In this document: positions 48,084 through 59,630 of the stretch, piece by piece
Numbering within the stretch: the stretch's first letter is position 1
Layout of the letters: every line of letters begins with the position of its first letter
Source: Rhizobium sp. CCGE531
GTDB lineage: Bacteria > Pseudomonadota > Alphaproteobacteria > Rhizobiales > Rhizobiaceae
Assembly (NCBI RefSeq): GCF_003627795.1
Contig: NZ_CP032684.1
Coordinates: 2,147,001 to 2,211,000 of the forward strand
Reading direction: 5' to 3'
Length of the DNA: 64,000 bases
The notes under the pieces: generated by a model
Databases searched by the model: none
What the model was told of the DNA's origin: nothing
What the model saw: the letters and a program-made list of their open reading frames with translations, nothing else
Position numbers and translations under genes: made by a program

Positions 48084-48213
48084 TGCACTTCCCCTATGAG
48101 CAAGAATCAAACGCGGATGCGTCCCATCTTTCTGAAAGGACGCGCCCTCGTCTAGCAAAGATTTCCAAGCTTCGCGCCCGTGGATTGAAAAAACCCACAG
48201 GCGATTGCGAGAC

Positions 48214-49386
48214 CTATCTGAACCGCAGATTGGCCCGTGATAGCTGGCTGACCGAGGTGCAGCCCATCAGCTTCATGTCGCGCTCGACCTCGATGCGCAG
48301 ATGCCTGAGCGCGCGCTCGACGCCAGCCTGCCCGGCAGCGGCCAGCGGATAGAGATAGAAGCGCCCGAGACCCACGGCCTTGGCGCCGAGCGACAGGGCC
48401 TTCAGCACATGCGTACCGCGCTGGACGCCGCCATCCATCATGACATCGATGCGGTGACCGACGGCATCGACGATCTCCGCCAGCTGATCGAATGCGGAGC
48501 GCGAGCCGTCCAGCTGCCGGCCGCCATGGTTCGACAGCACGATGCCGGTACATCCGATATCGACCGCCCGCTTGGCATCCTCGACCGACATGATGCCCTT
48601 CAGGCAGAACTGTCCGTTCCAGTGCTTCACCATTTCGGCGACATCGTTCCAGTTCATCGACGGATCGAGCATCTCGGTAAAATACTTGCCGATCGACATG
48701 GCGCCGCCGCTCATATCCACATGTTCATCGAGCTGCGGCAGGCGGAATTTCTCGTGGGTGACATAGTTCAGCGCCCAGGCCGGCTTGATGGCAAACTGGG
48801 TCAGACCCGCCAGATTGAGCTTGAACGGAATGGAGAACCCGGTGCGAAGGTCGCGCTCGCGGTTGCCGCCGGTGATACTGTCGACCGTCAGCATCATCAC
48901 GTTGACGCCGGCTTCCTTCGCCCGCTCCATCATCGTCCGGTTCAGCCCGCGATCCTTATGGAAATAGAACTGGTAGACCTGCGGCCCCGGGTACTTCCTG
49001 CGGATTTCCTCGAGGCTGACGGTGCCGAGTGAGGAGACGCCGAACATGGTGCCAAGCGAGGAAGCTGCGGCAGCGACCGCGTTCTCGCCCTGGTGGTGAA
49101 ACAGCCGCTGCAGGGCCGTCGGCGAGCAATAGAAGGGCGTAGCGAGCCTTTGTCCCATGACGGTGACAGACATGTCGATCTCGCTGACCCCACGCAGGAC
49201 ATTGGGAACGAGATCGCAGCTTTCGAAGCTCGACGTGTTTCGCCGCAGCGTCACCTCGTCGTCGGCCGCGCCGTCGATATAGTTGAAGATCGGGCCGGGA
49301 AGACGCTTTTTCGCGAGGAGGCGAAAATCATGGAAATTGTGGCACTCACGCAGACGCATGGCTTGCCTCGACAACACTGCAATCAT
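48214..49386 (-). CDS. FMN-dependent alpha-hydroxy-acid dehydrogenase (L-lactate dehydrogenase type)
   Basis: 390 residues. TIM barrel with FNYIDGAADDEVTLRRN near residue 35, TVDSITGGNRERD near residue 165, and GIVLSNHGGRQLDGSR near residue 280, which has the catalytic His of lactate/glycolate oxidases. Oxidises an L-2-hydroxy acid, most likely L-lactate. Start taken at the ATG at 49386. Confidence 0.88.
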   Translation of the reverse strand: MIAVLSRQAMRLRECHNFHDFRLLAKKRLPGPIFNYIDGAADDEVTLRRNTSSFESCDLVPNVLRGVSEIDMSVTVMGQRLATPFYCSPTALQRLFHHQGENAVAAAASSLGTMFGVSSLGTVSLEEIRRKYPGPQVYQFYFHKDRGLNRTMMERAKEAGVNVMMLTVDSITGGNRERDLRTGFSIPFKLNLAGLTQFAIKPAWALNYVTHEKFRLPQLDEHVDMSGGAMSIGKYFTEMLDPSMNWNDVAEMVKHWNGQFCLKGIMSVEDAKRAVDIGCTGIVLSNHGGRQLDGSRSAFDQLAEIVDAVGHRIDVMMDGGVQRGTHVLKALSLGAKAVGLGRFYLYPLAAAGQAGVERALRHLRIEVERDMKLMGCTSVSQLSRANLRFR

Positions 49387-49444
49387 TCTCAAAAGACATC
49401 AAATATCGACCTCCCAATATCCCGCCGCTCAGTCCGATCTTGAA

Positions 49445-49912
49445 CTACAGCCGGTGCAAGCGCGCTTCCCACTTGTAAAGCACATCCGGCTCCTTTTCCT
49501 CATTGCCTGCTCCATCAGACTCGTCAACCACGAAGAAGCCGTGTTTCTCGTAAAAGCGGCGCGCAGGCTCATTTCTCTGGAATGTCCAGAGCGAGAGCAC
49601 CGGATAGGCCGACTTGGCGATATCGAGCAGGCGGCTGCCGATGCCGTGCCCTTGCGCCTCGGGCAAAACATAGAGCTGGTCGATCCAATCCTCGAGAAAG
49701 GCGATGACGCCGACCAGGCGACCGCCCTCTTCCGCGCCCCAGATCTGGCAGTCTTTGAAAACAACGGCGCTCCAGAAGCCAACATCCTCTTCCGGCATAT
49801 GAAGGCCGGCAAGCGTCGGCAGGCGCTCGTTGAAGGAAGCGCGATGGACGGCCGCAGCAGCCGGCATGTCCGTGAGATCGAGTTTACGCAACGAAACCTT
49901 GTCAGTCATCAT
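49445..49912 (-). CDS. GNAT family N-acetyltransferase
   Basis: 155 residues. GNAT motif A is LPEAQGHGIGSRLLDIAK near residue 90 (QxxGxG/A). ATG at 49912 overlaps the murI stop by one base (TGATG), so translation is coupled. The substrate is unknown. The C-terminal LWTFQRNEPARRFYEKHGF is typical. Confidence 0.86.
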   Translation of the reverse strand: MMTDKVSLRKLDLTDMPAAAAVHRASFNERLPTLAGLHMPEEDVGFWSAVVFKDCQIWGAEEGGRLVGVIAFLEDWIDQLYVLPEAQGHGIGSRLLDIAKSAYPVLSLWTFQRNEPARRFYEKHGFFVVDESDGAGNEEKEPDVLYKWEARLHRL

Positions 49913-50712
49913 CAAACCTTGAGCCCAAAACCTTGCATCAGCCGTCGTGTTGGAAAATCCGGCGTCCCCGAAGTGAAGACAGCAAAGTCGAAATTGTCGG
50001 GATGGACGGCATCGGCTACCTGCGGTATCAGGCTGCGGGCACGCCTTGCGATCGCCTCGGCCGGATCGAGCCAGTCGACCGGCCATGGCGCGAGCCTGCG
50101 GAAGATATTGGCCATGAAAGGATAATGCGTGCAGGCCAGCACGACGATATCGGTCTTGCGGCCATCAATCTCGACAAAGCACTGCTCGATCTCCGTCATG
50201 ATGGCTTCGTCGGCAATCACATCGCCGCGAATATAGGCTTCCGCCAGGCGAGCCAGGTTCTGCGACCCGACAAGCCGGACATGGCATTGGGTGGCGAAGG
50301 ACTGGATGAGGTCGCGCGTATAGGCGCGCTTGACCGTGCCCGGCGTCGCCAGCACCGAGACGAGACCGGAGCGGGTCCGCTCGGCCGCCGGCTTGATCGC
50401 CGGTACGGTGCCGACAAACGTCATCCGTGGGAAGGTCGCGCGCAGGTCGGCGCCGGCAAGCGTGAAAGCCGTGTTGCACGCGATGACGCAGACTTCCGGA
50501 TCATATTGGGCAAGCAGCTTCGCAAAGAGATCGACGATGCGCTCCTTCAGTGCCTGTTCCTCCCAGCTGCCATAGGGAAAACCGGCATCGTCGGCGATAT
50601 AGATGAAACCGCGCTCCGGCATCAGCACGCGCGCTTCGCGCAGCACGGTCAAACCACCGATCCCTGAATCGAACACCAGGACCGGCTTCAGCTCATTCGC
50701 CGCTGCTGTCAT
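49912..50712 (-). CDS. murI: Glutamate racemase
   Basis: 266 residues. Supplies D-glutamate for peptidoglycan. [11 protein letters not shown] near residue 14, first catalytic Cys in IACNTAF near residue 77, second in LACTHYPFM near residue 190. Start at the ATG at 50712 inside the end of trmJ (20-bp overlap). The GNAT gene overlaps its stop. Confidence 0.94.
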   Translation of the reverse strand: MTAAANELKPVLVFDSGIGGLTVLREARVLMPERGFIYIADDAGFPYGSWEEQALKERIVDLFAKLLAQYDPEVCVIACNTAFTLAGADLRATFPRMTFVGTVPAIKPAAERTRSGLVSVLATPGTVKRAYTRDLIQSFATQCHVRLVGSQNLARLAEAYIRGDVIADEAIMTEIEQCFVEIDGRKTDIVVLACTHYPFMANIFRRLAPWPVDWLDPAEAIARRARSLIPQVADAVHPDNFDFAVFTSGTPDFPTRRLMQGFGLKV

Positions 50713-51535
50713 CGTTTGTGGCTTTCTTCGATGGACTGGACGATCTGGGATGCGAGCCGCTGCCGCGAGGAGATTTCCGCGTGAAGCGGTCGAGAGACGA
50801 GATGACGCCGCGCAAAACGCTGATTTCCTGTTCGGTAAACGCCCGGCGCGACAGGACGGCGCGGAGATTGTCGACCATTGTTCGCTTTTTTGCGGCAGGA
50901 TGGAAATAATTGCGGGCATCCAACGCCTCTTCGAGCTGGTCGAAGAGCCCAAAGAGCTGATCCTTCGTCGAAGGCCGCTGCTCGATCGCCTGGAAAGGCA
51001 CGGCGCCGAGATCTTCCATGCCCGACTTCATCCATTCATAGGACATCAGCAGCACGGCCTGGGCGATGTTCAGGGAAGCGAAAGCGGGATTGACGGGGAA
51101 GGTCACGATCTCGTCGGCGAGTGCCACCTCCTCATTCGTCAGGCCCCAACGCTCGCGCCCAAAGAGGATGCCGGTACCCTCGCCGGCCTTGAACCGCGCA
51201 CGAAGCGTCTCTGCCGCAACGACAGGCGAACGCACCGGCTTGTAGCCGTCCCGTTCCCGAGCTGTCGTCGCATAGATGAAATTGAGATCAGCAATTGCCT
51301 GCTCCAGCGTCTCGTAGACCTTGGTCGCCTCGATGATGTGATCCGCCTTCGAGGCGGTGGCCTGCGCCCTCTCGTTCGGCCAGCCATCGCGCGGATTGAC
51401 GAGACGCAGCTCGACAAGCCCGAAATTCGCCATCGCGCGCGCCACCATGCCGATATTCTCGCCCATCTGCGGCTCGACCAGAATGATGGCCGGCCCTTCG
51501 GCCAGAAGTGTACGCTCGCTGTTCGTGCCTGCCAT
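50693..51535 (-). CDS. trmJ: tRNA (cytidine/uridine-2'-O-)-methyltransferase TrmJ
   Basis: 280 residues of the SPOUT class, with [20 protein letters not shown] near residue 20, [16 protein letters not shown] near residue 114, and [16 protein letters not shown] near residue 143 (AdoMet knot). Methylates position 32 of tRNAs. The C-terminal tail is basic and Ser-rich. Start at the ATG at 51535 ([11 protein letters not shown]). Confidence 0.9.
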   Translation of the reverse strand: MAGTNSERTLLAEGPAIILVEPQMGENIGMVARAMANFGLVELRLVNPRDGWPNERAQATASKADHIIEATKVYETLEQAIADLNFIYATTARERDGYKPVRSPVVAAETLRARFKAGEGTGILFGRERWGLTNEEVALADEIVTFPVNPAFASLNIAQAVLLMSYEWMKSGMEDLGAVPFQAIEQRPSTKDQLFGLFDQLEEALDARNYFHPAAKKRTMVDNLRAVLSRRAFTEQEISVLRGVISSLDRFTRKSPRGSGSHPRSSSPSKKATNDDSSGE

Positions 51536-51649
51536 GATGTCTTGCTCTCCGCGCGCGAACCTTCTCGCGCAAATCATGGGTCGCAATAACGAGACACCAG
51601 CCGATCGGCAAGGTTTTTGCGCATCACTGGCTCAGCGAACCGCACCCGG

Positions 51650-52255
51650 CTATTGCGGATTGGCCGGCTTCTGCTGGTCCGTGGACTGTTGTTGCGGATC
51701 GGACGGCTGTTGCTGCTGTTGCTTGACGAGATCCTGCATCACGCTCTTGAGCGAGCTCGGATTGCCATTGTCGTCGTTGGTGACAATATCGTCCACGACG
51801 GGCCTGCCGCCCTCCTCGACGACCTCGAAGCGCACGGTCGTCACCTTCTGGTAGTCGGCATCGGACCCCATGCAGGTGGATTTCTTGAAGGTCGCCAGCA
51901 CTTCGGTCGCATTGTTCTTGGGCGGCTGGGCGGCGATCTTCATGTCCTCCAACGGACAGGCATCCTGCGCATTGACGATGACGTCATAGTCGAAAGGCGA
52001 AATGCCATCCTCGTCGGCGGCGGGAAACTGCGCGGCCGCCTTATATTTCACTGCAAAATCCTTGCTGTAGAGATCCTTGAGCTTGTCGTCGTCGAAGATA
52101 TCCTGCCAGTCGCTGTCGCCGCCCGCCCAGTTCGAAACGGTCGCGTCCATGATGGCCTTGACCGGCGTCGTGGCATCGGCGGCGAGCGCCATATGCGCGC
52201 CCAGGGAGAACTGAAAGAGGGTGAAGGCAAGCGCGGATGCGGCAAATTTCTGCAT
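51650..52255 (-). CDS. Hypothetical secreted protein with Gln-rich tail
   Basis: 201 residues from the ATG at 52255. Signal peptide about 1-26 (ending HMALAADA). The mature region has two Cys (ACPLEDM and STCMGS) and ends in a Gln/Pro-rich tail (KQQQQQPSDPQQQ). No domain recognised. Likely periplasmic. Confidence 0.6.
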   Translation of the reverse strand: MQKFAASALAFTLFQFSLGAHMALAADATTPVKAIMDATVSNWAGGDSDWQDIFDDDKLKDLYSKDFAVKYKAAAQFPAADEDGISPFDYDVIVNAQDACPLEDMKIAAQPPKNNATEVLATFKKSTCMGSDADYQKVTTVRFEVVEEGGRPVVDDIVTNDDNGNPSSLKSVMQDLVKQQQQQPSDPQQQSTDQQKPANPQ

Positions 52256-52477
52256 GACATGATTCCGTAATAACAGGCAAAACATGCGCGACATTAGTCC
52301 CATCGACCGCTTTGGCAATGGCCGGATCGCAAAAAGCCGGTGGTGTCACGAATGATCAAAAACGCCATGCCTGAGGCTCTATCGGCTTTGCGTTCCGCAC
52401 TTGCGGTGCTATAGCCCTCGGGACTTCACATTACCCACAGGACCATCCGGTCCCATCAGCTTAAACGAGGCAGAAGC

Positions 52478-53692
52478 ATGAAGAAGATCAAGGTCGCTAA
52501 CCCCGTTGCCGATCTCGATGGCGACGAAATGACTCGCATCATCTGGCAGCTCATCAAAGAAAAACTGATCTTCCCCTACCTCGACATCGATATCGATTAC
52601 TACGACCTCTCGGTCGAAAACCGCGACGCCACCAACGACCAGGTGACCGTCGATGCCGCCAATGCCATCAAGAAGTACGGCGTCGGCATCAAGTGCGCGA
52701 CGATCACGCCGGATGAAGCCCGCGTGAAGGAATTCAACCTCAAGGAAATGTGGAAGAGCCCGAACGGCACGATCCGCAACATCCTCGGCGGCGTCATCTT
52801 CCGCGAGCCGATCATCTGCAAGAACGTTCCGCGCCTGGTTCCGGGCTGGACCCAGCCGATCGTCGTCGGCCGCCACGCTTTCGGCGACCAGTACCGCGCC
52901 ACTGACTTCAAGTTCCCCGGCAAGGGCAAGCTGACCATCAAGTTCGTCGGCGAAGACGGCACGGTCATCGAGAAGGAAGTCTTCAACGCTCCTGGCGCCG
53001 GCGTTGCCATGGCCATGTACAACCTCGACGAGTCGATCCGCGAATTCGCCCGCGCCTCGATGATGTACGGCCTGATGCGCAAGTGGCCGGTCTACCTCTC
53101 GACCAAGAACACCATCCTCAAGGCCTATGACGGCCGCTTCAAGGACATCTTCGAAGAAGTCTACCAGGCCGAATTCAAGGCTCAGTTCGACGAAGCCGGC
53201 ATCACCTACGAACACCGCCTGATCGACGACATGGTCGCCTCCGCCCTGAAGTGGTCCGGCGGCTATGTCTGGGCCTGCAAGAACTACGACGGCGACGTCC
53301 AGTCCGACACGGTCGCCCAGGGCTTCGGCTCGCTCGGCCTGATGACCTCGGTTCTCTTGACGCCGGATGGCAAGACGGTCGAAGCCGAAGCCGCGCACGG
53401 CACGGTGACCCGTCACTACCGCCAGCACCAGAAGGGCCAGGAAACGTCCACGAACTCGATCGCCTCGATCTTCGCCTGGACCCGTGGTCTCGCCCACCGC
53501 GCCAAGCTCGACGATAATGCCGAACTTGCGAAGTTCGCCGTAACGCTTGAGAAGGTCTGCGTCGATACCGTCGAAGCCGGCTTCATGACCAAGGATCTGG
53601 CACTGCTCATCGGCCCGGATCAGCCGTGGCTGTCGACCACCGCCTTCCTCGACAAGATCGACGAGAACCTCCAGAAGGCGATGGCTGCCTAA
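52478..53692 (+). CDS. icd: NADP-dependent isocitrate dehydrogenase
   Basis: 404 residues, the long (eukaryote-like) form found in rhizobia. Oxidative decarboxylation of isocitrate in the TCA cycle. Signatures: [13 protein letters not shown] near residue 11, [13 protein letters not shown] near residue 100, and [12 protein letters not shown] near residue 305. A 159-bp upstream region holds the promoter; a terminator follows. Confidence 0.96.
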   Translation: MKKIKVANPVADLDGDEMTRIIWQLIKEKLIFPYLDIDIDYYDLSVENRDATNDQVTVDAANAIKKYGVGIKCATITPDEARVKEFNLKEMWKSPNGTIRNILGGVIFREPIICKNVPRLVPGWTQPIVVGRHAFGDQYRATDFKFPGKGKLTIKFVGEDGTVIEKEVFNAPGAGVAMAMYNLDESIREFARASMMYGLMRKWPVYLSTKNTILKAYDGRFKDIFEEVYQAEFKAQFDEAGITYEHRLIDDMVASALKWSGGYVWACKNYDGDVQSDTVAQGFGSLGLMTSVLLTPDGKTVEAEAAHGTVTRHYRQHQKGQETSTNSIASIFAWTRGLAHRAKLDDNAELAKFAVTLEKVCVDTVEAGFMTKDLALLIGPDQPWLSTTAFLDKIDENLQKAMAA

Positions 53693-53718
53693 GCCTCGCC
53701 GACATCGGAACCAGAGAG

Positions 53719-53747
53719 AACCCGGCCTCAACGCCGGGTTTTCTTTT
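53719..53747 (+). terminator. Terminator of icd
   Basis: AACCCGGC (53719-53726) with GCCGGGTT (53733-53740) forms an 8-bp stem, followed by TTCTTTTG. It lies 27 bases after the icd stop. Confidence 0.75.
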
Positions 53748-53811
53748 GCCCGGAATCTTGCCGCCGCGGCCAACCGATGGCAAGAATGCGCGCAACAAAA
53801 GGGAGAGAGAG

Positions 53812-54438
53812 ATGGCTGAAGAACTCGTTTTCTATACCAACCCGATGTCGCGCGGACGCATTGCCCGCTGGATGCTCGAGGAGACCGGCCAGCCCTACCG
53901 CACCGAATATCTCGACTACGGCACGACGATGAAGGCGCCGGAATATCTTGCGGTCAACCCCATGGGCAAGGTGCCGGCCATCAAGCATGGCGATACCGTC
54001 GTTACCGAAGGTGCCGCCATCTGCGCCTATCTGGCGGAAACATTCCCGCAAGCCGGCCTTGCGCCGACCGCATCCGAACGCGGCAACTACTTCCGCTGGA
54101 TGTTCTTCGCGGCCGGCCCGATGGAGATGGCGGTGACCAACCGCGCCCTCGGCTTCGAAATTCCCGCCGAACGCCTGCGCATGGCGGGCTGCGGCAGCCT
54201 CGACCACGTTTTCGACGCGCTGGAACTGGCCGTTACCGCCTCACCCTTCATCGCCGGCGACCGCTTCACGGCCGCCGACGTCTATGTCGGTTCTCATGTC
54301 GGCTGGGGCCTCAACTTCGGCACCATCGAAAAGCGCCAGGCTTTCATCGACTATTGGGGCCGGGTCAGCGACCGCGACGCCTATCGCCGTGGCAACGAGA
54401 TTGACAATGCCGCCATGCCAAAGCCGGCTAATCTCTGA
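53812..54438 (+). CDS. Glutathione S-transferase family protein
   Basis: 208 residues. N-terminal thioredoxin-like domain: FYTNPMSRGRIARWMLEE (catalytic Ser region) and NPMGKVPAIKHGD near residue 48 (cis-Pro). C-terminal helical domain includes SPFIAGDRFTAADVYVG near residue 145. Substrate unknown. The in-frame extension to 53626 lies within icd. Confidence 0.88.
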   Translation: MAEELVFYTNPMSRGRIARWMLEETGQPYRTEYLDYGTTMKAPEYLAVNPMGKVPAIKHGDTVVTEGAAICAYLAETFPQAGLAPTASERGNYFRWMFFAAGPMEMAVTNRALGFEIPAERLRMAGCGSLDHVFDALELAVTASPFIAGDRFTAADVYVGSHVGWGLNFGTIEKRQAFIDYWGRVSDRDAYRRGNEIDNAAMPKPANL

Positions 54439-54484
54439 AAATACAAGGTATTAAGAGGAAACTTTCAATCGAGGTCATATGCCG

Positions 54485-54949
54485 CTATTGCAGCGGCATA
54501 TAAATATCGGTCAATAGCTCCGTCGGCGGGACGTCGCGCGGGTTGTTGATATATTCCTCGAACATGACGGCATCGCGGAGCTGCCGTCCCGAGGCCGGCA
54601 GCCATTGCGCGTACAGCCATTGATAGGCCTTGTGCATGTCGGCATAGGGACCCTTGTGGCGCAACACGGCGTACTCGCCGCCATCGAGAGAGCGACGCTC
54701 CAACGGCATATCTAGGGTCATTCCTTGGCCAGCGGTGACGCAGGCAAAGGAACGCAGCTTGTCCGTCTCCACGACATCGGGATCGTCGAGATAGACGCCG
54801 ATCATGCGCATATCCGGCCCAGCGAGGCGGCGAGCAAAGATGGTGCCGAACAAGGTTTCGAAAGCCTGGCCGATCTGCATATAGGAGCCGCGATGAGCGA
54901 CACCGACGAGTGACATCGGGGAGATGGTGCGAAGCGTAACGTCGAACAT
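54485..54949 (-). CDS. GyrI-like small-molecule-binding domain protein
   Basis: 154 residues of the GyrI/Rob C-terminal effector-binding type (VAHRGSYMQIGQAFETLF near residue 16, then MPLERRSLDGGEYAVLRHKGPY near residue 80). It lies in the same frame as the AraC gene, 5 codons downstream of that stop, with AAGGAAGG overlapping the stop as ribosome site. In related bacteria the two domains are normally one protein. Confidence 0.78.
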   Translation of the reverse strand: MFDVTLRTISPMSLVGVAHRGSYMQIGQAFETLFGTIFARRLAGPDMRMIGVYLDDPDVVETDKLRSFACVTAGQGMTLDMPLERRSLDGGEYAVLRHKGPYADMHKAYQWLYAQWLPASGRQLRDAVMFEEYINNPRDVPPTELLTDIYMPLQ

Positions 54950-54964
54950 GACCGTAATCCTTCC

Positions 54965-55336
54965 TTAGGTACTGGGTTCGAAGATCGTATGGCTTCCCTC
55001 ATTCCGATATCGCGCCGGCGGCATGCCGTAGACGGATCTGAAGATGCGGTTGAATGACTGGAGGTTGGGATAGCCCGACCGCTTTGCAATGTCGCTGACG
55101 GATAGACGGGTGTTGACGAGATCGCCGGCGGCACGGTGCAGCCGCAGCCGCTTGACGGTTGCCGCCGCCGTCTCGCCATAGATCGCCCGATAGATCCTGT
55201 GCCAGTGATAGCTGGACATGCAGGCGATCTCCGCCAGCTTTTCCATGTCGAGCTCGTCATCCAGATGCTCGTGGATATAGGCAGAAACCCGCCGCAGCCG
55301 GGTCTCGTAAAGCGTCCACGCCGTTCCGCCTGTCAT
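54965..55336 (-). CDS. AraC family HTH protein (DNA-binding half)
   Basis: 123 residues. Two helix-turn-helix regions: MEKLAEIACMSSYHWHRIYRA and LSVSDIAKRSGYPNLQSFNRIFRSVYGMPPARYR. Starts at the ATG at 55336. It lacks a sensor domain. The following GyrI-like ORF in the same frame would supply one, suggesting a split Rob/SoxS-type regulator. Confidence 0.82.
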   Translation of the reverse strand: MTGGTAWTLYETRLRRVSAYIHEHLDDELDMEKLAEIACMSSYHWHRIYRAIYGETAAATVKRLRLHRAAGDLVNTRLSVSDIAKRSGYPNLQSFNRIFRSVYGMPPARYRNEGSHTIFEPST

Positions 55337-55472
55337 GTCAAACCCCTTGCAAATCGATCGGCCCGACAAGAGCATAACCCGATTTGACAAATCCTGCGGA
55401 GTTGGATGCACAAAGAAAAATGGCGAATGCCGCAGCATCCGCCATTTTCGCTATCGTAAGAAAATAGAGCCG

Positions 55473-58133
55473 TTAGCCGGCGAGTGCAGCGGCAATCGCC
55501 TCGATCGCCTCATCAGCCTTGGCGCCATCCGGGCCGCCGGCCTGCGCCATGTCGGGACGGCCGCCGCCGCCCTTGCCGCCGAGGGCGGCTGACGCGACGC
55601 GGACGAGATCGACGGCGCTGATGCGGCCGATCAGGTCTTCGGTGACGGCGACAACGGCGCTAGCCTTGCCATCTTCGGAAACGCCGATCAGCGCGACCAC
55701 GCCCGAGCCAAGGCCTGCCTTGGCCTCATCCGCCAGACCCTTTAGGTCCTTGGGATCGACGCCGGAAATGGCCTTGCCGAGGAACTTGACGCCGTTGACT
55801 TCGCGAACGGCGTCAGCGGAACTACCCTGGCCGCCGCCCATGGCAAGCTTGCGCTTGGCATCGGCCAATTCGCGCTCCAGCTTGCGGCGCTCGTCCATCA
55901 GAGTTTCGACGCGCGAAACGACCTCACCAGGCTGAACCTTCAGCGTCGAGGCGAGGTTTTTCACGCGCTCGTCCTGCTCCGCGAGATAGGCAAGCGCGGA
56001 TTCGCCAGTGACAGCTTCGATACGGCGCACACCGGCCCCGACGGCGCTATCGCCGAGGATGCGCACGAGACCGATCTGGCCCGTGGCCGACACATGCGTA
56101 CCGCCGCAAAGCTCGATGGAATAGGGCTTGCCGGTCTTGGCGCCACGCACGCCCTGCCCCATCGATACGACGCGGACTTCATCGCCGTACTTCTCGCCGA
56201 ACAGCGCCATCGCGCCTTCCGCGATCGCATCGTCGACGCTCATCAGGCGGGTCGTCACCGGCGAATTCTGCAGGATGATCTCGTTCGCCATCTCCTCGAC
56301 GACCTTCAGCTCCTCAGCCGACATCGGCTTCGGATGCGACACGTCGAAGCGCAGGCGCTCGGGCGCAACCAGCGAGCCCTTCTGGGCGACATGCGTGCCC
56401 AGCACTTCGCGCAGTGCCTCATGCAGCAGGTGGGTGGCGGAATGGTTGGCGCGCAGGCGCGAGCGTCTGGCGTGATCGACCGTCAGCACGACGGCATCGC
56501 CCACCTTGATCGTTCCTTCCGAAACCTCGGCTAGGTGAACGAAAAGGCCTTCGCCCTTTTTCTGAGTGTCGCCCACCGTCAGCTTGCCGTTGTCGCCGGA
56601 GATGGCGCCCGTATCGCCCATCTGGCCGCCGGATTCGCCATAGAACGGCGTCTGGTTGACGATGATCTGTACCTTTTCGCCGGCAGAGGCGCTGTCGACG
56701 GCAACGCCATCCCTGACGATTGCCTGGATCACGCCTTCGGCAGATTCCGTGTCATAGCCGAGGAATTCAGTCGCACCATTCTTTTCCTTGAGCTCGAACC
56801 AGATGGTTTCGGTTGCCTTGTCGCCGGATCCGGTCCAATGCGAACGCGCCTCGGCCTTCTGCCGCTCCATGGCATCGGCGAAGCTGGAAATATCGACGCC
56901 GATGCCGCGGGCGCGCAGTGCGTCCTGCGTCAGATCCAGCGGGAAGCCATAGGTGTCGTAGAGCTTGAAAGCCGTTTCGCCGTCCAGGCTGTCGCCCTTG
57001 TGCAGGTCCGAGGTGGCATCGTTCAGCAACGACAGGCCGCGTTCCAGCGTCTTGCGGAAACGGGTTTCCTCGAGCTTCAGTGTCTCGGAGGTCAGCGCCT
57101 CGGCGCGCACCAGCTCGGGATAGGCGCGACCCATCTGCTGGATCAACGCCGGCAGCAGCCGCCACATCAAGGGTTCCTTGGCACCGAGCAGCTGCGCATG
57201 GCGCATGGCGCGGCGCATGATGCGGCGAAGCACATAGCCTCGGCCTTCATTCGACGGCAGCACGCCATCGGCAATCAGGAAAGCGGAGGAACGCAGGTGG
57301 TCGGCGATGACGCGATGACTGGCGCGATGCTCGCCCTCGGCCTTCACGCCGGTTGCCTCTTCGGAAGCTTCGATCAGCGCGCGAAAGAGATCGATATCGT
57401 AATTGTCATGTTTGCCTTGCAGCAAGGCGGCAACGCGCTCGAGACCCATGCCGGTGTCGATTGACGGACGCGGCAGGTCGACGCGCTCCTGCTTGCTAAT
57501 CTGCTCGAACTGCATGAACACGAGATTCCAGATCTCGATGAACCGGTCGCCGTCCTCTTCCGGAGAACCCGGAGGGCCGCCCCAGATATGATCGCCATGA
57601 TCGTAGAAGATTTCTGAACAGGGACCACAGGGGCCGGTATCGCCCATCGCCCAGAAATTGTCGCTGGTGGGGATGCGGATAATCTTGTCGTCCGAAAGCC
57701 CAGCGATCTTCTTCCAGAGATTAAAGGCGTCGTCATCGGTGTGATAGACCGTCACCAGCAGACGCTTGGCGTCGATCCCGAATTCCTTGGTGATCAGGTT
57801 CCAGGCAAGCTCGATGGCCTGCTCCTTGAAATAGTCGCCAAAGGAGAAATTGCCGAGCATCTCGAAGAAGGTGTGGTGGCGCGCGGTGTAGCCGACATTG
57901 TCGAGGTCGTTGTGCTTGCCGCCGGCACGCACGCATTTCTGCGCCGTCGAAGCCGTCTTGTACGAGCGCTGCTCCAGACCGGTGAAAACGTTCTTGAACT
58001 GCACCATGCCGGCATTGGTGAACATCAATGTCGGATCGTTGCGCGGTACGAGTGGGCTCGACGGCACGATCTCGTGGCCGTTTTTCTTAAAATAGTCGAG
58101 GAAGGTCGACCGGATTTCATTCACACCGCTCAT
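55473..58133 (-). CDS. alaS: Alanyl-tRNA synthetase
   Basis: 886 residues. Catalytic core with [15 protein letters not shown] near residue 40 and [17 protein letters not shown] near residue 85. Editing domain near residue 560 ([20 protein letters not shown], HxxxH) with [13 protein letters not shown] near residue 660. The C-Ala domain ends at residue 886. Start taken at the ATG at 58133; the frame is open to 58172. Confidence 0.96.
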   Translation of the reverse strand: MSGVNEIRSTFLDYFKKNGHEIVPSSPLVPRNDPTLMFTNAGMVQFKNVFTGLEQRSYKTASTAQKCVRAGGKHNDLDNVGYTARHHTFFEMLGNFSFGDYFKEQAIELAWNLITKEFGIDAKRLLVTVYHTDDDAFNLWKKIAGLSDDKIIRIPTSDNFWAMGDTGPCGPCSEIFYDHGDHIWGGPPGSPEEDGDRFIEIWNLVFMQFEQISKQERVDLPRPSIDTGMGLERVAALLQGKHDNYDIDLFRALIEASEEATGVKAEGEHRASHRVIADHLRSSAFLIADGVLPSNEGRGYVLRRIMRRAMRHAQLLGAKEPLMWRLLPALIQQMGRAYPELVRAEALTSETLKLEETRFRKTLERGLSLLNDATSDLHKGDSLDGETAFKLYDTYGFPLDLTQDALRARGIGVDISSFADAMERQKAEARSHWTGSGDKATETIWFELKEKNGATEFLGYDTESAEGVIQAIVRDGVAVDSASAGEKVQIIVNQTPFYGESGGQMGDTGAISGDNGKLTVGDTQKKGEGLFVHLAEVSEGTIKVGDAVVLTVDHARRSRLRANHSATHLLHEALREVLGTHVAQKGSLVAPERLRFDVSHPKPMSAEELKVVEEMANEIILQNSPVTTRLMSVDDAIAEGAMALFGEKYGDEVRVVSMGQGVRGAKTGKPYSIELCGGTHVSATGQIGLVRILGDSAVGAGVRRIEAVTGESALAYLAEQDERVKNLASTLKVQPGEVVSRVETLMDERRKLERELADAKRKLAMGGGQGSSADAVREVNGVKFLGKAISGVDPKDLKGLADEAKAGLGSGVVALIGVSEDGKASAVVAVTEDLIGRISAVDLVRVASAALGGKGGGGRPDMAQAGGPDGAKADEAIEAIAAALAG

Positions 58134-58220
58134 ATTGGGCCCTTCAGTACTGCGCTCAGCAACTTGCGTCAAAGTCAGTGGCTTTTATCGTTCGCTCCGG
58201 GCGCTGTCCAGCCGCACGAA

Positions 58221-58262
58221 CAAAACCGGCCGCACATCCCTTGGACAATGCGGCCGGTCTCA
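58221..58262 (-). terminator. Terminator of recA
   Basis: ACCGGCCGCA (58225-58234) pairs with TGCGGCCGGT (58249-58258), a 10-bp stem. On the minus strand it is followed by TTTTG. It lies 48 bases beyond the recA stop and before alaS. Confidence 0.75.
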
Positions 58263-58305
58263 AATTTTAGTGTCATATCAAGCCAGGAATTGCTCCCGGA
58301 AATCA

Positions 58306-59391
<1,086 letters not shown>

Positions 59392-59450
59392 CCGATCCAC
59401 CTTTAGGTTATTGAAGCCGCTCTAGCAATGTCGCCGCCGATGAGAATTCT

Positions 59451-59465
59451 GTACTCTATTTGTTC
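59451..59465. promoter_or_regulatory. LexA (SOS) box-like site before recA
   Basis: GTAC-TCTATTT-GTTC, matching the alphaproteobacterial LexA consensus GTTC-N7-GTTC with one mismatch (GTAC for GTTC). The location, about 60 bp upstream of the recA start, is as expected for SOS control. Confidence 0.6.
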
Positions 59466-59630
59466 TCTTATCGCAAGAGCACAACAAGCAATTGAAAGAA
59501 AAAGGTAAAATGAATTCCGTTCTATTTTTGTTTTCTTCTTTCTTCCCAGGCACTTGCATGGCCGGGACGGTGAATTGCGAGATGTTATCGACCCGTCCGA
59601 TTCGTCTTTTCGATTGCTGAGGAAAACCAT

